DNA from: Stenopsyche tienmushanensis
Taxonomy: Eukaryota; Arthropoda; Insecta; Trichoptera; Stenopsychidae
Assembly (NCBI GenBank): GCA_008973525.1
Contig: WACJ01000124.1
Span: 124,001-188,000 of the forward strand
Direction of reading: 5' to 3'
Length of the DNA stretch: 64,000 bases
Of this stretch, positions 46,720-58,199 are shown one piece after another. The notes below the pieces were generated by a model. The model searched no databases, was not told the origin of the DNA, and was given only the letters and a program-made list of their open reading frames with translations. The position numbers and the translations under genes were made by a program. Positions within the stretch are counted from its first letter, which is position 1, and each line of letters starts with the position of its first letter.

Positions 46720-47774
46720 AGAAATGGGTCCGCGGGCACACAGAAACGGCTCGGTGGGCGTCCAGAAACCGATTCGCGGGCGCCCAGAAATGGCTCCGCG
46801 GGCACGCCAAGACGGCTCCGCGGGCGCCAAGATATCGATCCGCGGGCACCCTTAAACGGCTCCGCGGGCGCGCAGAAACGGCTCCGCGAGCATCTAAAAA
46901 TCGATACGCGGGCGCCCTGAAACGGTTCCGCGGGCACCCCGAAATGGCTCTGTGGGCGCGCAGAAACGGTTCTGCGGGCGCTCAGATATCGATCCGCGGA
47001 TGCGCAGAAACGGCTCCGCGAGCATCTAAAAATCGATACGCGGGCGCCCTGAAACGGTTCCGCGGGCACCCCGAAATGGCTCTGTGGGCGCGCAGAAACG
47101 GTTCTGCGGGCGCTCAGATATCGATCCGCGGATGCGCAGAAACGGCTCCGCGAGCATCTAAAAATCGATACGCGGGCGCCCCGAAATGGTTCCGCGGGCG
47201 CCCCGAAACGGCTCCGCGAGCACCTAAAAATCGATACGCGGGCGCCCTGAAACGGTTCGCGGGCACGCAGAAACGGCTCCGCGGGCGCCCAGATATCGAT
47301 CCGCGGATGCGCAGAAACGGCTCCGCGGACGCCCAAAAATTGATACGCGGGCGCCCTGAAACGGTTCCGCGAGCACGCAGAAACGGCTCCGCGGGCGCCC
47401 AAACATCGATTCGCGGGCGCCCCGAAACGGTTCCGCGGGCACGCAGAAATGGCTCCGCGGGCGCCTAGATATCGATCCGCGGATGCGCAGAAACGGCTCC
47501 GCGGACGCCCAAAAATTGATACGCGGGCGCCCTGAAACGGTTCCGCGAGCACGCAGAAACGGCTCCGCGGGCGCCCAAACATCGATTCGCGGGCGCCCCG
47601 AAACGGTTCCGCGGGCACGCAGAAATGGCTCCGCGGGCGCCTAGATATCGATCCGCGGATGCGCAGAAACGGCTCCGCGGACGCCCAAAAATTGATACGC
47701 GGGCGCCCTGAAACGGTTCCGTGGGCACACAGAATTGGCTCTGCGAGCGCGCAGAAATGGATCCGCGGGCACAC
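46720..47774. repeat. 22-bp GC-rich minisatellite, 48 units, with 132-bp and 176-bp higher-order periods
   Basis: Every unit fits AGAAACGGCTCCGCGGGCGC plus two bases. From 46720 to 47774 there are 48 units, 47 of 22 bp and one of 21 bp (near 47248-47268). Unit variants recur in order: the variant AGATATCGATCCGCGG returns every 132 bp (6 units) in the left half and every 176 bp (8 units) in the right half. The array is CpG-dense and sits in AT-rich DNA. It is open in all three minus frames, as expected for a stop-free unit whose length is not a multiple of three, so the 363-codon frame is not taken as a gene. Confidence 0.97.
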
Positions 47775-50700
47775 ACCACGCGCGATTACTATTTTAAGAG
47801 TGACTTCTGTTTTCTAAGCGCTTAACAAGGTATATTTAGCAAAATCATAAACGATTGATTTGATGATTTTTTTTAAATTCTCTGTCATTAATATGTAATG
47901 AAAAGAGTTCACGTTGACGTCCATTATATAATCAGCATTAATATTTAATTTCACTTTCGTGGTATTTTGATATTTAACTCGATGACGTAGGGTTTTTGCT
48001 AAATGCACTTTTATCATATATACGTTTTAAGTTGTTTTCATATTACAATTTATCTCTCAGGTGAATGCATTTTCTTAAGCGGAATAAATAAGGAAATTTC
48101 AAGAAAATATGGCTTCAAAATCAGAATATTTATTTATTAATCAAATAGGTGATTTCAAATTGAAAATTTTCAAACCAAGTTGTACCTGCAAATACTTTTT
48201 TTTTACCTGAAAACAAAAGTATGCTATTCATAATTTATTTCGTGCCAAAAGAAAGTTTGCGACATTTACGTTGTAGATACAAACGAAAGACTCTCGAAAT
48301 GGAGCCGGAGTTAACAAAACGCGTCGTTGCGAGGTTTAATAAAAAAGTTTCTTCGAGTATAACTTCTTCATTTACGGACAAGAAAAGAATACGTTCACTT
48401 TGAAGATTTTTTTCTGGGCAAAAATGTCCTTTGTTATGTTTTAAAACTCCTATTTTCAACAACGGCAACAAATACACGTCTCCGTCTAAATATAATTATT
48501 GGGATCAAAAAAGTTTGGTAATATCAAAGTTTTTCTCTTTGAATATTTTCAAATAACATTTTTGGGCTTTAAATTAAAGGTCAGGTCGTTGCTTTATGAA
48601 ATTAAAAAAAAAATCGAGTGAAAACCATATTTTCTTTCAAATTCGAAATATTCCTAAATATTATAAAGTAAATCATTTATATTAAATATTAAAACAGTGT
48701 TTTAAGAAACACCGTTTGACACATGTGCTCTATGTTTTGTATTGTGTCCTGTCAAATATATAATCTTCCCCTCTGTGAGAGTTTCACTATTCAAGTGTAA
48801 AATCTACGACTATTTTATACATGACAAATTTGCAACATCTGCTTCCGTTTCTTCCCCAAATCCATAACAAACGGATAAGATTTATATTTTAACCTTATAG
48901 TGATTTAATGTATATAATATAATGTAAAACTCAACATGTTTAGATCTAAACCAATGATTGCAAAAGTGCTAATTAATTTATCAAAAACTCCACTATACCA
49001 TTGCTAAAAAAAGTTTAATGACAAAGGGCAATTCAGTTCTTTAATTAATTATTACTATGTGAAGTCGTTATAAATGTACATAAATATTAAACGATTTTGA
49101 ACACTTATAAATACTGCATAAATAATTTGATTAATCTAGATGTATTAATCCTTCGTTCGAAACATGTATTTAAAAGATTTTGGAATCCATAGATAGAATA
49201 GAAGATGATTTCGAATATTTGTTGTGAATACTGTCTTGCGTTCACTATTAAATATCATTTTTCAAGTCTTGTAAATTATTATTTTAAGTCGTGTGAAATA
49301 TTTTTTGGTGTAGTGCTCAGTTATTGTAATTGAGGTATCAACATCAGTAAATATTAAAATACCACATTTCAAGACATTATTCTTATCATTCGATTTTCAT
49401 TTATAAATTTATTTTCAGACAGTGTAATTATGCGAGTCACAAAATTTTACGATCACTATGAACGTTTTTATATAGAAAGATTTATTGTTCGGCATAGGGT
49501 AGCCGTCGTTTGTGTCATTAGTATCGAATAAAGCTATAGTGATTGTTCCCAAAAGATTTAGTACTGTAATGTCGTATTTTTTGCGGTGGTGTTAATTAGT
49601 GAGCTCGTCCGTTAACATGTACACGTTATCAAATTATTGTACTGTCTGTAGCTATTCTGCTTTGGCTTAATTTAATGAGAAGTTATACATATTTGTTTGA
49701 TTAGCGTGATGTTTTCGGAGCCCATTTTAATTATTATTTTCAGCTGAAAGGCTTTCAGATTGTGGAATTTGAATGTAACAATTGAGCATTAAAATACGAT
49801 CGTTCGACGGTTATTTACTTGAATGATTTTTGGGCTTTTCTCATAAAGCTGGGAATTAAATCAAATACATTTGAGCTCCTTTTCTTGTTTATTCTACCTG
49901 TTACTCTTTGCACTATTTACTATCCGGAAGGCGTTTTTGGTATTCGAGGCCTATGAAATGTTTATCTTGCCACTCGGGGCTACCCGTCAAGTTGACGTGT
50001 GTCGACAATGGCGGCTTAAAAAAAGAGAAACCCCGGCGGGAAATTCTCCTGGGGATGCTAAATCGATAGTCTTTATGGACCATTGAACCTTGTGAGGCTG
50101 AGGAGCCCAAAGACTCCAGGTAGATGACCGATTACCCGGTAAGCTTTCGAGTTGAGATCCCAGCTTAGACGAATATGTCTTTCGCAACTGGACAGATTGC
50201 CATTTGTATGTTTGCAAACGTCGAGTTCTTCATGCGATTTTTCATGAAAAAGTAAAGCTTCAAGAATGTACATGTGGGAGCATTAGAGCTGTCTCGGATG
50301 TGCAATAAGTGCACTATGATGCATCTCAGAATTACATAAGTGCACTTGCGCATGGGCCATTCTTTGTTATGAAGCTGTTGTTGAAGTGAGTTTTGAAAGT
50401 GCGCTGTTATTATCTTAAAAGCACAGTTACTCTACAGCACAAAATATAACCATCATAAAATAAACATATTGTTATTAATAAGAACATATTTATGATAGCA
50501 ACATTTGAAAATAAGCAATAAGCATTTTCGTAATATGGGAATTTTCACAATTTCGACAAAATTAGATTTAGCATCCGGATTTTTGCATAATTACGTTACA
50601 TGTATAGGATTTGAGAGTTATGCTGGAATATAAACGTATATAAGAGTTTAAATTTGCCTTGAATATGCTTTCGGAAATCGTCGTTTAAAAAACAAGGAAA

Positions 50701-50978
50701 TTCATTACGTCGCTCGTTTCAAGATTAGACGTAGTAAATTTTCAATTGAAATTTCATGGTTGGAAGAAGTTGAAAGATAACATTTGAATTGTAAATTTGC
50801 TTTTCCTTTTACGTTTAAAAATCTTTATCTGCTTTTGATGACATGGCGCATAATCGGAAAATGAAAAGACTGTTGCTATGTATTTTTGTTAAACGAAAAA
50901 TATTTTTTCCCCTTTATTTCCAACAATATATATTTTGCCATACATCAAATAAATTATGATAATGTGAAATTATAATGT
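47775..50978. other. AT-rich DNA, nothing recognised
   Basis: A slightly GC-richer patch lies at about 49940-50260 with short overlapping frames on both strands. No domain or splice context supports it. Confidence 0.4.
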
Positions 50979-51012
50979 TAATGTTAAGTCATTATTTTAT
51001 GACTTAACATTA
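50979..51012. repeat. Perfect 14-bp inverted repeat with 6-base loop
   Basis: TAATGTTAAGTCAT (50979-50992) and ATGACTTAACATTA (50999-51012) are exact complements around TATTTT. The arms contain the TTAAGTC/GACTTAA type of site. Function unknown. Confidence 0.9.
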
Positions 51013-51939
51013 GCACTGAACGACTGAATTGATTCCTATTGAGATTTATTTGTGAATGCAGTCGTAGTGTTTGAGTTTATTTAAATGAACCGAATTCTTA
51101 AACTCCTGTTGATGAATAAACTTTTAAAAATCCAGTAGGTTTTAGTCTGCATTAGCTCGACTAGCATTGTTAATTTAATTTAAAATGGAGCCATTTCAGT
51201 GAGTACAATGCATATGGGTGGTTTTTCATGCTCGTCTAATTGCATTACCTTTCTATGTTTATTCTCTGCAACTCATCATATTTCAAGCTCAATCAAATCA
51301 TTGTTGGTAAACTACTCCACTAAGCTATATTTATTATATAAATATATATTAATAGAAAAGCATTAACATTGTTGATTTTCAGGATGAATTTTTAAACATA
51401 ATATGAAACTATATTGGCAACCTTTTTGGCAATATTTTTACAAATACATTAATATTTTTTGGAATATATAATAACAAAAAAAAATATTTGCACTCTGGAT
51501 GTAGAATTTTTTTTTATAAAAATTGGTGACGAGGCAAATTTTTCACTACGAAGAGCAGCCAAAATTAAATTATCACATGAAAAATGTATGTTAACAATTT
51601 TCAAAAAAGGAAAAGATTCAATAATCTGCGTAGAGTCAAAATCTAAGCCTGTGACGTCTGCGTACCTTTGTCAAAGTCAATGAAATTCTGCAAAAACTTT
51701 TTCGAGTTTCAGGGGTGTCTGTGCATCTTCTCCATAGTCTATATTTTGCTCCATTGGATTTTTATCAGCATTTTTTACGATCGTTAATTTATTTCTGATG
51801 AAGAATTGAAGACATCGTAGTATATTTATGGCTTCCAGCTCTACTTGACACCTTCTTAAAAACGGAATACAATTACTTATTGACAGATCGAGAGAGTGTT
51901 TTTAAACACTATATGCATTATTGATTTAGTTTTTTTTAT

Positions 51940-52057
51940 AATGGCATTTTGACATCCCTTCTATGGAATTATTGGCAATCACTTTCATATGATTTCATAA
52001 CTGCGTTATTAAAAATGTGATCTGAATCCAAGACAATTGAGTTGCTAATCATATCCA
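51940..52057 (-). repeat. SINE-like repeat, copy 3 (old)
   Basis: Diverged copy of the 21260-21410 repeat. The plus-strand words CCCTTCTATGGAATTATTGGCA, here split as CCCTTCTATGG and AATTATTGGCA, then AAAAATGTGATC and TTGAGTTGCTAA, occur in the same order. The tRNA-like head is partly lost. Confidence 0.5.
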
Positions 52058-55000
52058 TACATTTCTATAAATTGCTTAAAAAAATTACATCGAAATTGCA
52101 AATAATTTTTAATTCGACATTATATTTAAGATAAAATGATAAATAGCACGAAATATTATCAATATGATTTTTGTCGGTAATTGATCTATGCATTTTGCTT
52201 TACATTAAAAATATGATAAAACTGCAAAATTAAGATCATGTTTGCATTTAATTAATTTTTGCTAATATATTGCTAAGCGTGATTATTATATCAAATCAGT
52301 ATCTATAGCAATTTTTTAATTTCGTCCATGTTTTCATTTAGGTTGTTTTTTCCGGTTATTTTAAGACGTATCCTCTGCAGAGCAAATAATAAATAAACTT
52401 GATTTAAGATGTATATATATATCATTAAAGGGAATTTTAACGATAAAATAAATAAACGTCCCGGTGTATTCCTCGGGCAAAATAGACTCTTATTCGTCGA
52501 ATTCCGATCGTATAATTTCCCAATGCCTTCTGTCTTCTTCCTTTCTCCTTTCTCCGTCCATTTTTCTGAATATAAAATTGAATTCTTCGCGAGAGGGGCA
52601 AATTTCCTATCGAGAATTATGGTCAATTTGGTTAGCTGGATGGGGTAGCCAACATTTCGCCGTAAATCATATTCATCCAATACGCCGATACTTCCCCGTT
52701 ATGTCTTCCAATATCCAGTTTGTCATATTTTTATAGCTTTTTTATGTCGCCGATATATGTATCCAAAATAGATTTCTCTCGTGGAATCGTAAAGTTCACA
52801 TGAATATACATAGCTGCGATTTTTTTGTATCCTCGAATTTATGATAGTTCATTAAACGTGTCGAATCATTAAAACTAATTAGCAAAAAAACCTATTAAAA
52901 TAGACAGCGTGTTTAAAACTCAGTAGATTCTATAAACTTGCTAGGATTGTAGGCAATCATACGCTTTGTTATACTATTGACATTTTACCGAACGTTCTTA
53001 CTTCTCAAGGAAATACCGATAGTTTATGTAATCAACATTGTTTGCTTTAATGTAAATACTTTCTTATCTGTACGCAATTTCAGTACTAATCAACTTATTT
53101 TTTTACAATAAATACAACATTTACAAGCATTTATATTATTTATACACAATGGGAAAAGTATACAAAAATATATGAATTTGTAGATTAAATATAATTTATT
53201 GGGAGATTTTAATAAGAAATAATTATATAAACTAAGATCGATTTAAACTATTGATGCATACAAATTTATTTATGATAAAATAGTAATACAGAATTCGTTA
53301 TATAATTTTTTTCTTATTTGAAACACTTAAAGTATTATAAATTTTAAATATTTTATCTCAAATCTTGATTACATTTTTTTCTAGATAATTTAATCTCAAA
53401 ATTATTATAAATAGAGACGTCCATGAAATATAAATGCCCTTATTTTCCCGATGGCATCATATCTCATTGCAATGTTCAATGAAATGCAACCAGGCTTATA
53501 TGCCCACAGTATAAGCACATCAATTAGCATACAGCAATGGCATACTCATGTATTAATTTTCAGATTCCGACTTAAAATATGGCTCAAATCATGATCTGAG
53601 CATTTTCTTTTTTTCACTGACTTCGTTCCCAATTAAAAAAAAATCGTATTTACGTATATAAATGGCTTTTATTGATTCCCCAGCATGTTTCTGGGAAGAT
53701 GTGTTTTATTATTTTACGATAAATAGACAGAAAAAGGGTCGATTTAAAAAAATATACATATTACATGGAAGGCGTCATATCACCCATCAATGCTTCAAAT
53801 ATTCCATTGTAACGTAATATGTCAAACAAACGTTGCTGGGATGAAAAAACCTAAGAGGGAATTTTTTTTAAGCAACGTTTTCATATAAACATTTCTCGGA
53901 ATTTCATTTTAATACGGTTGATGTGAATGTTATTCGTAAACAATGCAGATTTTATCCTTAACATATTTAAGCTCCTCTTGATTTATGTTACAGAAGGAAA
54001 TTTCATCACAAGGGAGGTATTTGCGAAGAGTATCGTTTGACATTTTTTGGTGTTAAGAATTCACTTATGAAAATTAAAACTCGCGAAAGAAACGCATTTG
54101 AGATTTTCCAGAGTGAATGCCTCGAAAAAAGCTTATTTTTTTCTCTTAAGATCGGAGCTATTTTCATAAAAGACATGTCACATTCATCCTCCCTGTCAAT
54201 ATGTATTTATTATAACCTTTTAGTTGGATGGAGAATTTCGTTAATTTGTTGTCGCACTACATTCAATATTTTAGATGAATGTGCGTAGGATGTGCGTAGT
54301 CCCACGCACTCGCGATGTTGTTAGCATCGTCCTTATATCTGTGGCTTTTCAAGAAATTTCCAATTGTCGTTGCGTATAATTGAAATTGTTACTTAGCTGA
54401 TTGCAAACTCAATATTGTCGGCTTTCGAATCTCTGTTTTGTTTGGAAGAGATATAAAATTCTGTGCAAATATTTATTCCATCCAGAGTAACTCCATTGAG
54501 TCGCGTATCGGCAATTGTGCTGTCTGCAAGTTATCAAAATTTTCGACTTTAGGATTTGTAATTCAAGAGATATTTTTGTCACTTGACTGATGGTCATTTC
54601 GAAGCTCGTATTGAAATCTTATATTTAAACTTTGCGATTTTTAAATGTCAACCTGGACAAACGATTAGTCTTTCGTAATGTTGAAAAATATCCTTTGCGG
54701 TCGGGAAAAATAAGTTTTTCATGCTCTGACATTTAAAAAATCATCATAAACATTTTTTTCTCTTTAATATAATTTCCATTATAACCAAATTGGTTTTATT
54801 ATATTTAATTCTTTCAATTTATAAAAAGCATAAGGATTTTAATGAATAAAGTTCAAATACGATTGTATAAAGAATTTGCTTTGATATGATTATTTTGATG
54901 AGCTAAGCCGCTTATATGACCGATATAAGATTTTCTGAAAATGTTCTTGAATGGTACAAATTCGAAATTTTGAATGTTTCTAATACATTTTATCTATATT

Positions 55001-55114
55001 TTCAAGTAGGTTTACATCGTAAGGCATTTAACGAAATATAGTAAATTTTTGTCATGCACCTAAATGACATTAGCGATCTTGATAGCGACAACACCGCTAA
55101 ATGCAAACATTTAA
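52058..55114. other. AT-rich DNA, nothing recognised
   Basis: The frames at 52303-52736 overlap on both strands and lack domains. No shared repeats. Confidence 0.4.
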
Positions 55115-55155
55115 TTAACCCGTCATGTGCTAAGAACACGCTTAGCGTGTTCTTA
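55115..55155 (+). mobile_element. Possible piggyBac-type end: TTAA, CCC and subterminal palindrome
   Basis: TTAA (55115-55118) is followed by CCCGTCATGTGC and a palindrome with arms TAAGAACACGC (55131-55141) and GCGTGTTCTTA (55145-55155) around TTA. The arrangement is like the ends at 4422 and 16327. No partner end was found. Confidence 0.4.
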
Positions 55156-55261
55156 CGTACACCCATTTCAACATACAGTATCTTGCTTACACATCAATCA
55201 AGAGAGAGGAAGATAACAAACAATCTGATTAATTCGGTTTGAAAAAAAGCGAATTTGAAGT

Positions 55262-55412
55262 GAAAATCATGTGGCATAGGTGGTCTGCGTCGGTCGTCGG
55301 CCGCCACCTCTCAAATTTTTTCCTCCCAGTTAGCCTGAGATATCGCTGGGTCATCCCGGATCACTGGACGTCTCAGTTCCTCACAGGACATGTTGTTTGG
55401 TTTGTTGATGGA
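55262..55412 (+). pseudogene. R1-clade LINE fragment (C-terminal part of ORF2)
   Basis: One frame reads WHRWSASVVGRHLSNFF and then PDHWTSQFLTGH. This matches in order the intact R1 copy (WQDRWSNSTSGRHLFRFF, then PNHWMVQFLTGH at about 12590-12720). Only about 50 residues survive and both sides are truncated. Confidence 0.75.
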
Positions 55413-57749
55413 ATGTTTAAAACATTATCCATTTATTTAATACATTTTATCTTAATCTCCATGTTTTTTCTTTTTATATTAGTGAATTTGACAAGTTATA
55501 AATGCGATCGTTGTGAATGAAAAAGAAATAGTGAAACATATCCTGTCAAGCCATTTTTAAATGATTTGCTCATGCTCATAATTTCATTAAGTGTATTTAT
55601 ATCATTGGCCAATTTAATTTTCAAACGGTGTTAAATATAGGTGTATAACTCAGGTTAGGTATGATCTATTCTGAGTTATAAATAATAGTTTTTTTTATGT
55701 TGGGAGTTTTAAGGCGATATTAAAATTTTATTGTGATAAAAGGAGTTAAACTCAATAAAAAGAGCATCACGCTGTGCCGAAATAATACTGCAAAATTCAA
55801 GAATACGCTTTCTAACGCCTACGTATTCTTTAAAGATTTAAAAATAGGCAGGTCGTAGGGATGCTGAATTACATTGCACATCCTTTAAAAGAGACTATAA
55901 ATATAACTATATTACTTGAAATTTTCGCAAGAAAAGCAAGAAAACAGTCTCCTCTTTCGCATTTCGCACAATCTAAATATAGGCATGGAGATGGTATGCG
56001 ACAGAAGGTTTTTTGTATGTACTTTTTCAGCTGAAACCCTTTTGACAATCGCTGCTATGAATATGTATTCTGAATATTGAGCGCGAGATCTGAGGGTGTT
56101 GCTCCTCACGCAACTAAATACACCTGGAATACCTGAATATGACACGTTTATAGAGCCGGGATAGATTCCTGTATGTAATGGATTTAGATCAGGTATTTGA
56201 TCCGAATTTAATAAAACAGACGTTCGTGTTCAACGCGATGAAATGCCGTATTATATGACGTTTTACATGACGTAATGAAAGCCGTCATGTATGTATTATG
56301 GCGAAATTGAATATGAGAATAAGCTCCTGTGTGAGAACGTTACTTATTAATGTGCCTGAAAGACTGCTCTGAAATTTAGACTAAGTGCCTATACGCACGG
56401 GAATTATTTTTTATTGGAACGGGGTGGGATATATAGCCTACGCCTGAGACGTGCGCTAAAGATCGGATTCATTCGGATAATAAGAAACAGTTCGACGTCG
56501 AAGGGCGGTATTTAAGTCTAAATATAATCACAACTTTTGGATGGATGATAATGTAAAGTATCATTAATGTGTCCAATGCCGTGAACGAGGATACTCATCC
56601 TAAATAAACAATCCTATTTGATCCCGCTAACTATCGTTCTATTAAATCATTAGAATTTTCTGTCAAGTGTACACGTGTTAAATTTCTATCGCAAGACACA
56701 TCTTCCAACAAACACTTATATCCAACAAAGAGATTATGAACATCTTCATTGGCATTGTCTGAATAATCAGCATCAAGAATTAATCATCACATGTATAATT
56801 TCATACCTACAAGGGTGAATCCAAAATTATCTTCTGGGTGTGCTAGTTTATTAATTTACTTTTTTGAAATGACAAAAACATTTTTTTTGATACAATCTCC
56901 TTGATTCAAATACTTTGTTTATTTGTAAAAAAAATCATTGTAACCCTTCATTAAAAATTGTTTTAGAATGGGTTTCGAGTAAGATTCCCAATATTCGTAA
57001 AATTAATTATTCGAATAACGAATATGTAATTGGTAAAGTATTAAGTATTAGTAAGAGTTAAGCATATACCGATAGATTTTCGTTATCAAAAATAATACTG
57101 ATTGTTTAAAAAATCATTTCTTTAGAACCAATAGAAAATTCGATTATGTAAATTATAATTGAATAAAGGAAATAAAAACCAAACGAAAAGTGGATCCTCG
57201 TATCTGTAAATGTAGATTATGACTGAAAAAAATTATATTTTTATGCAATAAAAGTATTTCGTAAACTTTCTTAGATTGCATCTTACTAGCTTCAGACCGA
57301 GTCCAATATCCCGTTTCATGATATCCGGAGTTCAATAAATATTACCGAACTCCTCTGAAATTTCCTTTCTGCCTATTCAGGATTTTTGCATCTTCAAACA
57401 TAAATTTATGATCTGTTTTCATTGCATAATCGACGATTCGAACAAATTTATTTTGAAAATTATTACATTTATTTAACTATTTGTTGAAATATATTAGGGT
57501 GGTCTTTATTTTTTGACTTTTAAAAAGTTGGGCGGTCACCACGTCATACGATTTTCTGCTCTAAAAAAATGAATACGCGTTTAGAGGTCGCTACTATAAG
57601 TCAAAGTTTCAGAAAAAAAAGTTGTATGGCCATTTGACTATTAATCTGGCTTATTGATTCTAGTGTGTTTATTAGTCTATTTTGAAGTGAAATAACATAC
57701 AGAAAGACTCACTACTTCACTACAGTCAACCTTTCTCCCCTTTCCCCCT
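55413..57749. other. AT-rich DNA, nothing certain
   Basis: Near 57492 a sequence AGGGTGGTCTTTATTTTTTG begins a less AT-rich block (to about 57600) that may be a repeat end, but no partner was found. Otherwise nothing. Confidence 0.35.
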
Positions 57750-57775
57750 TATATATATATATATATATATATATA
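57750..57775. repeat. (TA)n microsatellite
   Basis: About 13 uninterrupted TA units directly left of the 57.8 kb insert. Confidence 0.9.
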
Positions 57776-57788
57776 AGGACATTTGGCG

Positions 57789-58199
57789 TGTAAATGTGAC
57801 GACTGAGACGTCACGTTGTGGTTGCCTAGTGTGTACATAGCTGCGCTGGCAAGTACACGGGCGTAGCGGGGAGGCGATGGTATTAAAACGAAAAGATGCA
57901 TATGCACAACGCGGCCGTCATCAACAGACGAGAACGCAGATCACGAGATGATCACCACCACGACCGGGTTTTCCCTGATTTTCCTTGGTCTGAAAAAGCG
58001 AATGCTGTGGTGCGAACAGGGCAGGGCCGGCTACGAGATCAACACTCGTAGTTTCTTTAACAGCTACCTATAAAAAGGTACTACAAAACAGATTGCTATA
58101 TCCCAACAACTAGCAACAATCAAGACAAGAATCAATAGTCACAGGCTATAAATTCTAATTTGGAAAAAACAGCTCAAATATATATATATGTAAATGTGA
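57789..58199 (+). mobile_element. 389-bp insert of unknown type flanked by 11-bp direct repeats
   Basis: TGTAAATGTGA occurs at 57789-57799 and again at 58189-58199, exactly 400 bp apart. Between them is a 389-bp segment, much richer in G and C than its flanks, that ends in an AT simple repeat. Direct repeats plus a simple-repeat tail suggest a retroposed sequence with a target-site duplication. It contains GACGTCAC (57807-57814), a 7-bp hairpin CTACGAG/CTCGTAG (58031-58051), and a TATA-like TATAAAAAGG (58069-58078). A solo LTR or a genuine promoter are alternatives. No coding frame. Confidence 0.5.

Noticed and set aside
46683..47774. 363-codon minus frame and 174-codon plus frame
   Set aside because: They are by-products of a stop-free 22-bp tandem repeat that stays open in all frames; no start, splice or domain evidence.
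57492..57600. Block starting AGGGTGGTC as a DNA transposon end
   Set aside because: No inverted partner or target duplication could be found.
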